Of a stretch of 64,000 nt of DNA, positions 23,405-35,900 are shown piece by piece. The first letter of the stretch is position 1. Every line of letters begins with the position of its first letter. The translations under genes were made by a program, and so were the position numbers. A model generated the notes under the pieces. The model did no database searches. It was given only the letters and a program-made list of their open reading frames with translations, and was not told the DNA's origin. Origin of the DNA: Trichostrongylus colubriformis. Its lineage: Eukaryota; Nematoda; Chromadorea; Rhabditida; Trichostrongylidae. Location: the NCBI GenBank assembly GCA_963978905.1, contig OZ022261.1, positions 1,427,992-1,491,991 on the forward strand, written 5' to 3'.

Positions 23405-26400
23405 CTACAAGCGCTTCTTTTCAGAAGACATAGAATTGCGCAATAAAACCCTCACACTCAAGATTAAAATTATGAGTTTCCTTATACCGTGATATGTGGA
23501 AGCTACAATACTGCACAAAGCTCATAAGTACATGGAGGGCATGATCGTTACCAACACTCGTCTCAAAAAAAATATATATATATATAATATATGCCGATGT
23601 AAGGCTTCCCAAAATTACGGGTGCCGATATATTGTAATTGAATCGAAGCTACACAACGGAAAACGGGAAGTGGATCTACTTGGGACTACACGAGAAGCAT
23701 CAATGCCATTTGAAATTGCCAAGCATGGCACAAACGCGAGGCAACCTTTTTACAGTCATCCTCGTAAGCAGCAGCGGAGTGATCTTCACCCACTTTCCCC
23801 CAGGGCTTTCCTAGAGCTACTTGCAGCTGCTCCAGAGTAGCATGATTTTGTAGTCCTTGCTCTCATTCAAATACTTTAGTGAGAGTCGATAAACAATGAG
23901 TTGGTGAGCATAACAGATGGACAAAAGGAGATAACTGTGTCAGGTTGTCTGCGTCGTCACCACTACCGAAGCATTTGACCGAGATGGATGCCTTCCTATC
24001 GACGCGCCGAGACCAGCGCCTGAGATAATGGTGAAACCGACACCTCAGTGGATCACCGGTCTTTTGATGTTTTTGCCGGTGTTCACATTTTTACCAAAAT
24101 TGACGGATCCCAGTCTGTTAACTTGAGATTAACAGAACCCAATTTCCTTTGTCTCAAGTCATTACTCAAACCGGCTACCGGATTTCCAAAGTCATGTACG
24201 AGCGAGATAGCCTATTTGTCGTTTCTCGCCACAGTGTGCCCGGCATGAGGAGTGAGGCTGTCCTGAAATCGTTTTCGGACAAAAAAATAAAGACGCACAG
24301 AACAACGGGCAAAAGGTACTGAGTTTCGAACTCTCGGCCATGAAACCAGCCAAACTTCGAATGCTTTACATAACGTATTATTATTGTACCAATCTGAGCT
24401 ATCGCACAGTACTCGGCGAATAATGTGGTACAAATTTGGCCAAGATTGACCATGCAATATCGAAGAAGTCCATATTGCATAACTCCTCACTATGATTAGG
24501 TACTGAGGGCTATACTAGCTGGTACCTCTTTTACAAATTCCCACCACTATTCAGGAATTTGCGCAATTCAGTGGTCGAAACAGTTTACAGTGCTTAATGT
24601 CGGAGCACATTTTGAACCTAAGAGTTACTACTGATTGATGAAATGTTCATGGCGGTGGAATTTGTATTTGATATGTGGAACTGCGGAAAATGGGGAAGAT
24701 ACTTAATAAAGAAAGAATTGTGAGATTTGTGGAAATGTGGAACTGCTGCAAAAAAGGAGTAGCGAATCGATTATTAGGCTCCGCTTTTTTGAAAGAATCA
24801 GAGAAATGAAGATTCCACATCCTACACTTCACGAAGGGGAAGAACGCTTAGTGGAGGGAAAACCCCTTCCTTCCTCCACTGAGGTTTCAGTAAAACACTC
24901 GTCCCCAACTCCATGGGTCGTTTTTCAAGCAGACAAGAGTTGACAAGGAAAGTCAGAGCTGAGTATCTTCAATATCGGCAAACCAATTGAGGTGACAGGC
25001 TATATCTGTTACGCGTATTGGCGAGGCTGTCGGAAAGGGTGTCGCTACTTCGTCATCTGATTTTTTACCTCATAAGGTCTAAAGGAATCGTCCACGGGAA
25101 AATGAGCATAAGAATACTAAAATACGTTAAACAGAGTAGAATATTTTGCTATACAATGAGGTAGAGGGAGCATCCCATAAAAAGTTGCGCACCTAAGCAT
25201 CTCTGAGCGGTCAACATGCACACTCAAGCGTATATTTTTGCGCCAGCCAACTGGTATATCATGTTTCTATCAAGACGTGTGGACCGGATCCTCTCATTGT
25301 TGGACAACTTTCATTTTTTTACAATCGATGGAACTCATTCGGAATTATGGTAAAAAAAAACAATGAAACCTTCTACGTTCGTGACTGTAGCAGTGCCATT
25401 ACCGAGGTTGGCAATTGGACTTCTTGAACTTCCCATACACTGCTCCTCTATGGACAAAGACAAAACCAATTTGGGACTCAATAGAAAATCCGGCCGTAAA
25501 ACATTGATGACTTTTGCTTATCCATCTTCGTAGTCATAACTTGGATTGAAGGCCATCACCGTAAACAGCATGAGAACGGACCCCTTCGATCGTTCTTTTC
25601 GTGTGAACATTGATCGTTTCATTACGGACTATCCATAAACGGACATGTCCATGTACCACTTCGTGATCTTACGTGCACAAAGATGAGACCAGGAGTCGGA
25701 ATTTCAACAACAATGTTGCAGGAAAAGACCAGAACTTGCGCAATATTTCAAAGCAAGTACAAGTAGGCGCGAAACTGTCAGCAGTTTTCCAGCGCGGACT
25801 AAAACTTAGGCACCCGTAGTTTTGGGATACTCTGTCTTGTCTTACCATCTATTAAACTATGCTCATTTCATTCTAGCATAAAAATGATACAAACTCCAGT
25901 TTTCATGAAGAACCGGTTTAAGCAACCCTTTGTCAGGGTATGATTACTAAACTACTACGGTTTTTGCGGCTTCAGGAGAAGGTTCGTAGAAAATGTTTCA
26001 CCTACATGGGACGGCACAATACGTTCATATATTCAACCTAGTTGTCTGCATTTCATGCAAACGAGGGTGATAGCAGTATAATGCGAAGAAAATCACCTCT
26101 AACTACAACCTATTGGAGCAAAGCGTCGGAAAAGTTTCGTTTCTTCCTTCTATGACTCGAAGAAAGGTTGACTATGAGTAAATGAGACCTAACAAATCAT
26201 GCAACAAGTTACCTCATCATCCTGACTTTTTTTCAGATCTGACGCAGATGCAACGCGTGATACTTCAGCGCTGAAAACCTTCCTCTTTAAGAAGTAGCAA
26301 ATGGGCCATACCAGAATACATAGTAGTGGAAATCTTCACCAGCCTAGTTTCATTCATTTTGTCCTCCTCAAGGACCTGAAGGTGGCTCGAACCATTTTTG

Positions 26401-26834
26401 GTTTGTGGAATATCCACAGTCTCTTTCCCTAGCACTTCCGGCGTCGGAAATCGCTCTCGGACAACTCGGTAATGGAACATCAGACTCACGCAAGATTCCA
26501 ACAGCGGAGCAAAAGTTCGCACCCTCGATACATGTATCAGAACAGTCGAATGAGTCTCACTTGACTCGGTGCTCTGCTTTGTCAGAAACTCATATTTTAC
26601 TTGTCTGCCCAGAGCAATACTAAATGGAGCCGGAAGCGGTAGGAGGGAAGGTCGTTCACAGACTTTGTAAACCAAAAAGCTTCGAGCTACCATCAGCTTG
26701 GTCCGAAAAAGACGAAACGGTTGAAATGCTATGTCAATAAAGACTCCACTAATCTTCTAGCGGCACAAGAAAGAAAAAAGTAAACACATTATGACGACAT
26801 ACCGACAAGGGATAAGACGTAAACATGGGGAACA
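23405..26834. other. region between the orphan finger exon and sma-9 exon 25
   Basis: Holds the Tc1-type element at 25,148-25,832 and a bare GGAATCGTCCACGG end at 25,083. A linking exon (1-base start, phase-0 end) is expected if exon 25 is not terminal; I could not identify one with confidence. Confidence 0.4.
25148..25832. mobile_element. probable Tc1/mariner-type non-autonomous element
   Basis: GAGCATCCCATAAAAAGTTG...GCACCTAAG at the left resembles the inverse of the right end, GAGTATCCCAAAACTACGGG...TGCCTAAG. No transposase frame in the 685 bp. Confidence 0.5.
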
Positions 26835-26840
26835 TTTATT
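26835..26840 (-). terminator. AATAAA polyadenylation signal candidate for sma-9
   Basis: TTTATT on the plus strand reads AATAAA on the minus strand, 8 bases after the TGA of exon 25. The implied 3'UTR would be very short, so this is only suggestive. Confidence 0.35.
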
Positions 26841-26847
26841 CTTTCTC

Positions 26848-26972
26848 TCACCTCGGCCATGAGGAGTCACTTTCATCGGATAGAGGCGAGCAGCGCTGAT
26901 CCGTGACGTCTTCGGTCAAACGATTTGCTAGCACCGAGGTCACGGATGATACTGATTCGTCTTCGCGAGCTT
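26848..26972 (-). CDS. sma-9: sma-9 exon 25, acidic C-terminus (putative terminal exon)
   Basis: Acceptor TTTTTTTCAG; 40 residues (964-1003) from [20 protein letters not shown] to [11 protein letters not shown] and a TGA. The stop codon overlaps a near-consensus donor (CCGAG|GTGAGA), so the exon could also be internal. AATAAA occurs 8 bases past the stop. Confidence 0.7.
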
Positions 26973-29900
26973 CTGAAAAAAAGGTTGCTTTCCAGCATCA
27001 ATCAGAAGGAAAAGCAACGGAACAACCTATGCTCAGAGCAGCATCGACACAGCGTTGATAATGGGCAACGATATGTAGTCGGAGGCTTTCCTTGTTTGGA
27101 TATACTTTGTCACAGTTCCGTTTAGGACACTTCAGATCTTTTCCATCGCGTATAGAAATGTGTTCAGAGTACAAATGCACCTACAATACTACTTCACCAT
27201 AAACCGAACACTTCGAAAACAACAAGTTGTAAGAACATCACAAAAAATTGTCACGGCAACTGGATTGCCGTTGGAAAAAAGGCTTAAAATTTTTCATCGA
27301 TTGGGAGTAGCTACAGTGCATTAGAGCCATTGCACGCAAATTCCACGCGATCCCACATAAAAATCACTTCTTGGCAGACGGGATTTTAGCGAGAATTCTG
27401 TCCCCGCTATTTTGTACTTCGCATAACCGAGTGTTTGCCAGCTTAACAAGTCAATTGCCCCAAAAAATAATCAGTAGCCCTCAAACACGTGAGGAAACTT
27501 ACCAGTAGAAGAGCTCTCACTTATCGTGGAACAAAAGACCATGATATGTACATGTATAACAAAATCTGCTACATGGTCCTGAGTAACAGCTTATATTCGT
27601 AGATTACACATTTCACTCTCGGAGCTACTTGCAGCGTGGAGACGAAGATTTCCTCACAACACCTCCTACTGCGTGTATTACCTTCAGTGAGTGGGCAGCT
27701 GCACAACGCCCTCTGCCTCGAAGTTCACAAGTTACGACTTCAGAAACTTATAGATGAACAATTTCAGTGCATCTTATGAACAAACTTCTTCCTTTCCACG
27801 TTAATGCTCAAAGCCCTGATAAAGGAATCGTCCACGGGAGTTTTTGTGTTATTCATGTGTTTATGTTGTATTTGCCTAATGTTGGCCTCATGCAAAATTT
27901 TACGCGAAAAAATGTGAATCTGGCTGAGATACAGCACCACAAAGTGCGGTCCAGGTGGGCGGGGCCTCCGTGTAAAAGCCTCGTCCCGTCGTCCGCCGTG
28001 GTCGGAGACGCATTGTAGGAACAGAAGGTTACGTAAACAGTCCCACTCTCCGTTCCCACCGGCGGCGGACGACGAGGCTTTTACACGGAGGCCCCGCCCA
28101 CCTGGACCGCACTTTGTGGTGCTGTATCTCAGCCACATTCATATTTTTCACGTGAAATTTTGCATGAGGCCAACATTAGGCAATTACAACATAAATATAT
28201 GGGTAACACAAAAACTCATTTTCCGTGGACGATTCCTCCTTTAATTCGACCAATCGGCACTCACCCGTGTATACACCGCAAGGGGTAAGTTGGTAGAATG
28301 TGGAGGAAATTGATTTGACAATACGAAATTTAGCGTCCCTCTGCATCACTAGACGGTGAGGGAGATGCAAATGAGAGAGGGGTTTAGTCAGCTGGCCGCG
28401 AATGTTGTCCTACCCAGCAGATAAGTGACAGCGGAACCTGCAGTGCTGCGAGATTGTGATAAGATCCCCAAGCTCACTTCCAATGACGCGTTTTGCCACT
28501 CATCACCTCTTCTGCAGTCAAAAGTTTGATTTCGGAAACACAGTTCTGACTTCACTAACCCCAGGCGGTGCCTTCAAAGGAAAAGAGAGAGTTCGACTTT
28601 GAGTGAAGAAGCACGCTATTGAAATCGCTCGCTTCTGTACCTCGAGTCGAACTCTCTTCCGTGACGGTTTGTAGCCGTTCCTACCGGATACTGGTGACAG
28701 AATCGTTAGCTTGGCGTCGGCGTCTTCTTTTCAAAAAGCAATTCCCACCACCAGATTCGAGTTATGCATTAAGTTTAAGTCCATATAGAGGAGCGAGATA
28801 AAGTACAAACACTCACTGCAAATGATGACTTTTTGCCAACATTCAAACCGTTTGTGCATGCCATCCTTCCAGAATGCAGGCTGGCGCAAAGCAAAGACAG
28901 AGCTCAATGCCATTTTGACGAGAACACAAGTCCAGAGGAATCCCCCGTCAAGGTGACGAGCTAGATTTGAAAAAAAATATCGCTCCTAAGGAGTGATGTG
29001 TTTCAGAGTGTCTGGCACTGCAATGCAGAAATTCGATACTGCTGACAATCTCCCCACTTGCCTCAAGTCATCCAGCTGCCGCGTGAGAAGATTGGTACCA
29101 GAAGTAATTCCTCATCTCAGCACTTTCAGTGCACCAGACTGGGTGAGATAACGAGCTGGAAGCCTACACTGGTGAGATGACGAGCTGGACAGTTTAGACC
29201 TCACTTTGTCTTCGAAACTGTAGCCTCGCGCTATGAATGATAACAGAGGAGGTTGATTGACGATACGGGTTGTCCTTACACATCTCCTTCAATTACCCTC
29301 TTCCTATATTTGAGGGGATGGGTAGATAAAACGTATAGAAAGACACTTATAAAAGTACGGAAAGTGCTGAATCCGCGATAAAGGCAAATGCTAAGACCGG
29401 GATAAACCAGGATCCATCTGCAAAAAAGGAAAGTAGGTATTACTGCTAATATTATTAGTGAGGCGCCATCAATTACAAAATCTAAGAATTATGACAATGA
29501 CTGACTCAACGATCGTCGACGTCAACCTAAAAGATGTGGTAACAAGTATGATATGGCTCAAGTTTGAGAGGCATCATATCATAAAGCAGACTTTCCGTTC
29601 GATGAGTGAATCAGCACCGCTACTTTCATTAATAAGCGCGATGACACTACAATTTATCGATGGGACAGCTTGAGTTGTTTGGCTCTCCTAACTTTTTTTT
29701 TCAACTAAAGCGTAGCATAAGCCACGTCAAAAGCGCCGCGGGAATCCCCTAGGCAAAAGAGTCTCGAAGATCACCGCTAAAAAGTCCTTTTTTCAGTGTC
29801 TTGTAGCGACGATATGTAGTTCCAAAATGTCTGGACGAGCAGCTCATAATGACCTTTTCTTCTAGATGCGGAATAAGGCAAAAACGATGAGATGTAAGTC

Positions 29901-32900
29901 GAATCAGTAATGGCAAATTGTGAAAGAAAGCTGAGCATTTGTTGGGCTCAATCTGTTTTTCATATCAATTCCTTTTCCTTTCAGTTACTATGGGAAGCTG
30001 CAACTCGTCTACATTCTGTCAGTTAAAACAGAGAAGTTGACTACTTCAGGATTCTTCGACAAATCAGCACACGTACATCTAGCCTGATAAAAAAAAAACC
30101 ATGTTCCAGGAAAGCATACCTGCAAATCAATGGATGAGTCTGCGTTCGCCCCGCATATCTGGCACTTTGTACACTGAAGCATGAGAGGTGAAGGAACATA
30201 ACCATTATTACACAGCAAGCGTACGATAGGTGACGAGCAACCACTGCGTTCCTAAAAGAATGAATGGACTCACATAATTACAAACAACCCAGTCTGAAAC
30301 AGCAGATAGTAAAAAGAAACAAGCGCAAAACTTGAGTTAGAAGTGAAGACCATGAAAAGCTGGGCTCATGAAATGAGCGAGTGACGATTTGCCTGATGTA
30401 AATTTCATCGATGACTCGCTCAATTTAATGTGCGGATGCTGCGCAATTCTCGTCAACCTTACCACGAGCCGCGTTCCTGTGTTCAATATCCGTTCAAAGC
30501 CAACTTTATATGCCATTCGTTCGTGCATGGAAAACCCCGTCTTGAGCTTTCTTCAGTTACTTCTGACGTAAGGGAGAGTGAGGCCAGAAGTATCAAGCTG
30601 TGAACCATTATGAACAAGCCCATATTCCAGACAAGAAGCTGGCGATTCCACTTATATCTCCAGACGCAGTATGAAATTGAATACGTTGAGCTACGCCGGA
30701 AAAGGAAAATCTTCTGGATTGTTAATTAAAACACAGACACATCACAACTGGAATACTCAACTACGAAATCTATACTTGAGCTAAGCTTCCTCACAGATAA
30801 ATTTAGTAGTCATTACAAGGATGCTGAGTTATGGGCAAAAGCTTCGGTGTCGGACGGGACTCGAACCCGGGTTCGAGTCCCGTCCGACACCGAAGCTTTT
30901 GCCCATAACTCAGCATATTTGTAGTATCTTTCGAATCGCGAGCTGCGGCGATAAACAGCAGTTATCAAAAATCAAAAATATCAAAATTAGTAGTCATTAT
31001 TTTATGATCGAATTCAAGGTATCACCTAAATGCGAAAATAAATGTGACCTAGACTTATACATATAACATAGCATGTAGCATTCTCCAAGCTCTCTCTTCC
31101 CGAAACCTCGGCACGATGTTCACATTATCCGTGTGTTGCCTTGCCGAACATATTTAGATGGAACAGTTTTATTAATGGCCTGACGTTTCGACCCCTTCGT
31201 CGTCTTCAGAGGCCTTGAAAGTGGCCGAAAGTTCGCTGATCCTTGATTTACCAGATCAAACAAACGCCGACAGCCCCTAGCATTTCGGGCTTATCCATAC
31301 AATCCACGAAGAAGTCGAATAAACGAAACAATTAATGAATTTACCTTGTGATCCATCGAGAGTGGTAAGACGTCGCTACTGACTCCTGTTAGTATAATGT
31401 GCGACTGCGAGTTACTATATAGCGGTGATGACAAAGTGACGGTGCTGTCAGTCGCGATAACATTCTAACCCCCAAAGTGGTACAAACGGCAGGGATTCAC
31501 TTCCGATTGAAGGACACTCATTTCTGCTATTCATTATTATTCCTTACGGATATCCAAAACACTTCATGCCTTCCTAGATGGAATCTCGGTCCATGTGACA
31601 GAATTTTGCACTTCATTTCAAAGTCATTCCCGCTGTGGTGTTCACGCCTGTGCCTTCCGAATGGATTTGTTATTGTTCCCCTCTTCGTATTGGCCAGATT
31701 TTCACCAATATGCGTTAACAAATATCCTGATTCACGCAAAATTGGCCCACCCCAGCTGCAGAGAGAGCTGTTATGAAAGACATGTTCAAGACTGCTATAG
31801 CAGTGTGCACGGGTAATGACGAAACACGATAATCACTTGCGTTGGCTTATCATATAGCTGCTCAAAACGGTTATGCTCAACCATCGTACCACGTAAGAAT
31901 ATTCCCTAATCATAGATGGCGAGGAACGCTCTTCCAACGCCACGTACCTTTGTGTCTGCCCTTTATCCCTGACACTCAGGAATACGTCGATTTGTTCGCG
32001 CTCAGTTGCAAAACGATGTCGTGTCAATATCTCGAACGACAATAGTCAATGTCAGCCAGTACGCAACAGGCGCTGCGACTATGAATGTGCTTCAGAGAAT
32101 TGCGCAATTTGCCCCTTTGTAAGACAGGGGACTGGGCAAATCTGGTGTGGTTCAAGAGATTGAATGTAGAGCGTGCAATTGCAAGTACATTGGGGAGACC
32201 GGCCGCGTTTTGATAACGCATATTCGTGAACATCTGGCCAGTACAGAAGGGAACAATAACAACTCCATTCGGAAGCCACAGGCGTGTACACCACAGCGGG
32301 AATGACTTTGAATTGAAGTGCAAATTCTGTCACATGAGACCGAGATTCCATTTAGGAAGGCATTAGAAGCGTTTTGGATATCCGCAAGGAAACCAATAAT
32401 GAACAATAGAATTGAGTGTCCTTCAATCACAAGTGTTCCTGCCGTTTGCACCGCTTTGGGGGTACAGCACCGTTCCTTTATAGTAACTCCCAGTCGCACA
32501 TTCTACTAACAAGAGTCAGTAGCGACGTCCTAACACTCTAGGTAGATTACGGGTAAGTTCCTTTTCTTTCTTTCGTCTATTCCGTCTTCATGGATTGAAT
32601 GTGTAAGTTCGAAATGCTAGGGGCTCCTGGCGCTTGATCGGTTAAGTCAAGGGTCAGCGAACTTCGAGCCACTTGTTAGGCCTCTGAAGACGACGAAACG
32701 GTCGAAACGTCAGGCCATCAATAAAGCTGATCCATCTAAATGTGATTGGCAAAGCAACACACGGACAATATGAATCATGCCGAGGTGGTCAAGGTCAAAT
32801 TATTTTCGCATTTAGGTGATACTTTGAATTCGATCATAAAATAATGACTACTAATTTATCCGTGAGGAAGCGTAGCTCAAGTGTAGATTTCATAGTTGAG

Positions 32901-35900
32901 TATTCCAGTTGTGATGCGTGTCTTTGTTTTAATTGACAATTCAGAAGATTTTCCTTTTCCAGCGTTTGTTTTTGCTCTATAATATCCGGTTAGCGCGCCA
33001 TAGGCGATTGCACTCACTATGTAGTATCATTATTCATTCCAAAACACCATAATTACGTTCAATGAGTCGTTTTGCAAATGGGGGAGCAGATACGAGTCAG
33101 CGTCTTCAGACTCATACACAGATGGGCAACTCATTGCAAGTGGTGGGTTGACCTCCTTTTTTTTGTTAGGAGTGGGGCTCAGGACTAACAGACTTCAGAA
33201 ATCTTGATCATCGTTACTGAGTCACATGTGCCACAAGTAATACAGCATGAGAGAAAGACGCACTCCTTCACTGTCTCCACGAACTTCTGACACGACCTCC
33301 TGAACCGAGCGCATATTGTTCGAACCCATCCGAGTAGTTAAACAGCGCTCCTATAATAATTCTAGAATTTCCGAAACCCAATCATTGAGTTGCAGCGTAA
33401 TGCATTCATAAGACGTTTCTTTGAATCAGCCTTAGTCCAGCCCTGTCGAAAATTTCATCTTGAATGTCTCGAATGTTTACTATAAATTTGACAGAATACC
33501 GTTAATCAATCTTACGGTATCAACACGAGGAGGTATCCACAAATTTGCCGAAATTTGCTTGACATTTCCTCCCTCATCTTGATAGTGTACATCAGGACTT
33601 ATCCTTGCTAGAGAGTCGCACCTCAAAAATCAACTGATGTGATTTTAAACATAGGTGCAAGACCATGACTACAATAAGGTACAGTGCGAATGAATGAAAG
33701 TGACTGCACCGCACATGATCACGTGTCCTAGTTATGCTCACCTTTTTCCGTAGTGGTTGTTAGCTTCAGAAAATGCAACAGAAGGGGTATCAGGCGAAAA
33801 AAGATTATTGAGACAAGTGGTTCTTGTCTCAGTTTCTCGTATAGCGCCTAATGTGACAGCTGCCTAGAAAGGAGAATCAAAACAGATATCAAATGTGCTT
33901 TAAGAGAAAGAATTACCTTCTTCTGAACAACAACAGCAGGCAGCGTCGCAGACTCTTCTTGGCTCTTCACATTCTCCATACTCGTAATCTCGACCTCAGT
34001 TCTCGATCCGGTCGAACAGGAAGCCGAAACCGCTTGCATTGAAGTGCGCTGATTCTCTGCCCGGATCGCTTCCACTATTACTGAAAGCACTTATAGTGGC
34101 TATGGTACTTTATCCGCAACCCTCCACATTTTCATATTTACAGAAAACATTGAATAACCAAAAGTTTGCCTTCAGTTGACTTCTTCAGTTCATTATATCA
34201 CACAACAACGTTTCGCGTCCGCTATTCGGATAGATCGTCTCATAAGATAGAAATTTCCGCTGACGTCGCGTGGCAAGCAATTACAATCAAGCATGGGTTT
34301 CAAAGACTGAGGATAATGGAAAGTGAGAGAATCCGTCCGAGTGTTCATACAACATCGGAACAGTTTGAGAGAGATTTCCCACGACTGCGATAAGGACAAA
34401 CACTGGGAACTTGCGCGGCACGAATGAGTGGAATTGGCTAGCCGTGTTTGTGGCGGAAAATGAGGATCTCAACATGGACAACAGGAAGAGTTTCGCAAAC
34501 TCAGAAAGCGCGAGATACATAAGAGGTTCCTCACGAAGTCCAAGCTGGAGCTATAGTACCGAGTACTCCGATGAGTCAATCGTGAATAAGTTGATAAGTT
34601 CGTGCTATTTTTCGATCCCCGTATTTCACAGCATCCTCCTCACCATTCGACACAGTTTATATACTGTTACAGCTTCGCTACCAAGTGTGAAGTACGAGAC
34701 GACAAGTTACTGACATACCACAGAGTAGCCCTTATGTAAGGGCTAACGCATCACTCAATAACAACAATGAGCACAAACACAAACACTTATTATCACAAGC
34801 CAAGTCCAAGACAATCGCCACATGGGTAGTGAGCGGTCATCCATAATATGTGTATTCGATGGAACTTCTTTTGCCCTTCAAAACAATCCTATGGCTTAAC
34901 TGAATCCTTCAATCATTCAATATTTATGCGGTGCAGGAAAAGAGTAATTAGGAGACAAAAGCTCGCACTTCCGGTATCCCCTCTTCTTCGTCTACCATCG
35001 AGGCCAAAAAATATGTACACATACGTTCTAGATAGAGCTTTTTTATGCCCACATAACTGTTCTATTTGCTAATTTGAATCACCTGTTTGTTATTTTTGAG
35101 GCTTGGAATGAGGCACGGAGCAAAAACTTGGCACAAATTCGTAAACGCATAAATGTTGGATGATTTAAGGATTCAAGAACGATACCATAGTAGTACCTTC
35201 CCAAAGCAGAGCGAGCTCTATTGAGTGCATATACAGGAGGTGCTAGAAAAGAGTCATTTTTCACCTCTAATTTCAACTCTATACTAGTGGAACTTCAGCA
35301 GGCGGGGTACTTCCATTCCAAATTCAAGGACAGACCTCGATCATCACTAAATTCCATAACAGCTTTCTGCACGAGTAGGATCGGGAGGTTCTTACAAGTG
35401 CGTTCTTGAGCACTTCGTTTCCTTCAGGTTCCCATCGCTTCGTTTCCAAGCACCTGAACGTGCAATTGCCCCTCTCTAAAGGCGAGTTGAGGCATGATAA
35501 TGCACTTTGGATCATAGCAGCGTTGTCCAAGCAGCGAGAGTTATGTGACTTTCATGAACCGAAGGATCAGTCCTCACGAAGCTCCAACGAGAGATCCACG
35601 ACAGAAGCTGGGTCTGCTGTTTGAGGCGGGCCCAGATGCCTAGGTGCTCTAAAGTCCGAATGTGTCGACTGAAGGCTCCATATTTCGGGACGGTGAATGG
35701 TGAGCCCCCGCTTGCTCCACCTTCTGGAGGATCATTCCAGGAATATTTTGCCTCAATACTTTTATCTCTTTCATTATACTTTGCTTTGTATACTTGGCAG
35801 ATGTAAGCCGCGAGCAAAGCTACTCTTTTTTGGCACCTCCTGCATAAACTTCACCGAAAGATGAACAGAATGTTGTGAAATACTGACAGTAAAAAGCAAC

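Larger units (their letters stand above)
30694..32964. mobile_element. two Penelope-like element 3' parts in inverted (head-to-head) orientation, in sma-9 intron 22
   Basis: Two diverged copies face away from each other around 31.95 kb. The plus copy (about 32,050-32,964) has a Cys-rich lead, then [11 protein letters not shown] at about 32,180, HIREHLAST, and [15 protein letters not shown]: the GIY-YIG endonuclease of Penelope-like elements with stops and shifts. The minus copy (31,960 down to 30,694) holds the same region, with [20 protein letters not shown] at about 31,600. Both end in a shared non-coding 3' segment with the GACGTTTCGACC / CGTCTTCAGAGGCC sequence typical of these elements. 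No intact reverse transcriptase is present. Confidence 0.85.

Noticed and set aside
23496..23840. 114-codon plus frame with FLYWCH-like feel (NYGCRYIVIESK)
   Set aside because: Only a loose resemblance; lacks the Cys/His spacing of FLYWCH or MULE zinc fingers.
26265..26693. 142-codon minus-strand frame just downstream of sma-9
   Set aside because: No splice sites in a phase fitting exon 25, no motif, and the opposite strand is equally open. Could still hide part of a linking exon, but I cannot support it.
27764..28138. 124-codon minus frame and mirrored plus frame
   Set aside because: Inside a whole-length fold-back MITE; the mirrored peptides on both strands are an artefact of the palindrome.
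30821..30916. tRNA gene on either strand of the palindrome
   Set aside because: Only a T-arm/B-box-like part is present; no D-arm, anticodon arm or closing acceptor stem with correct spacing.
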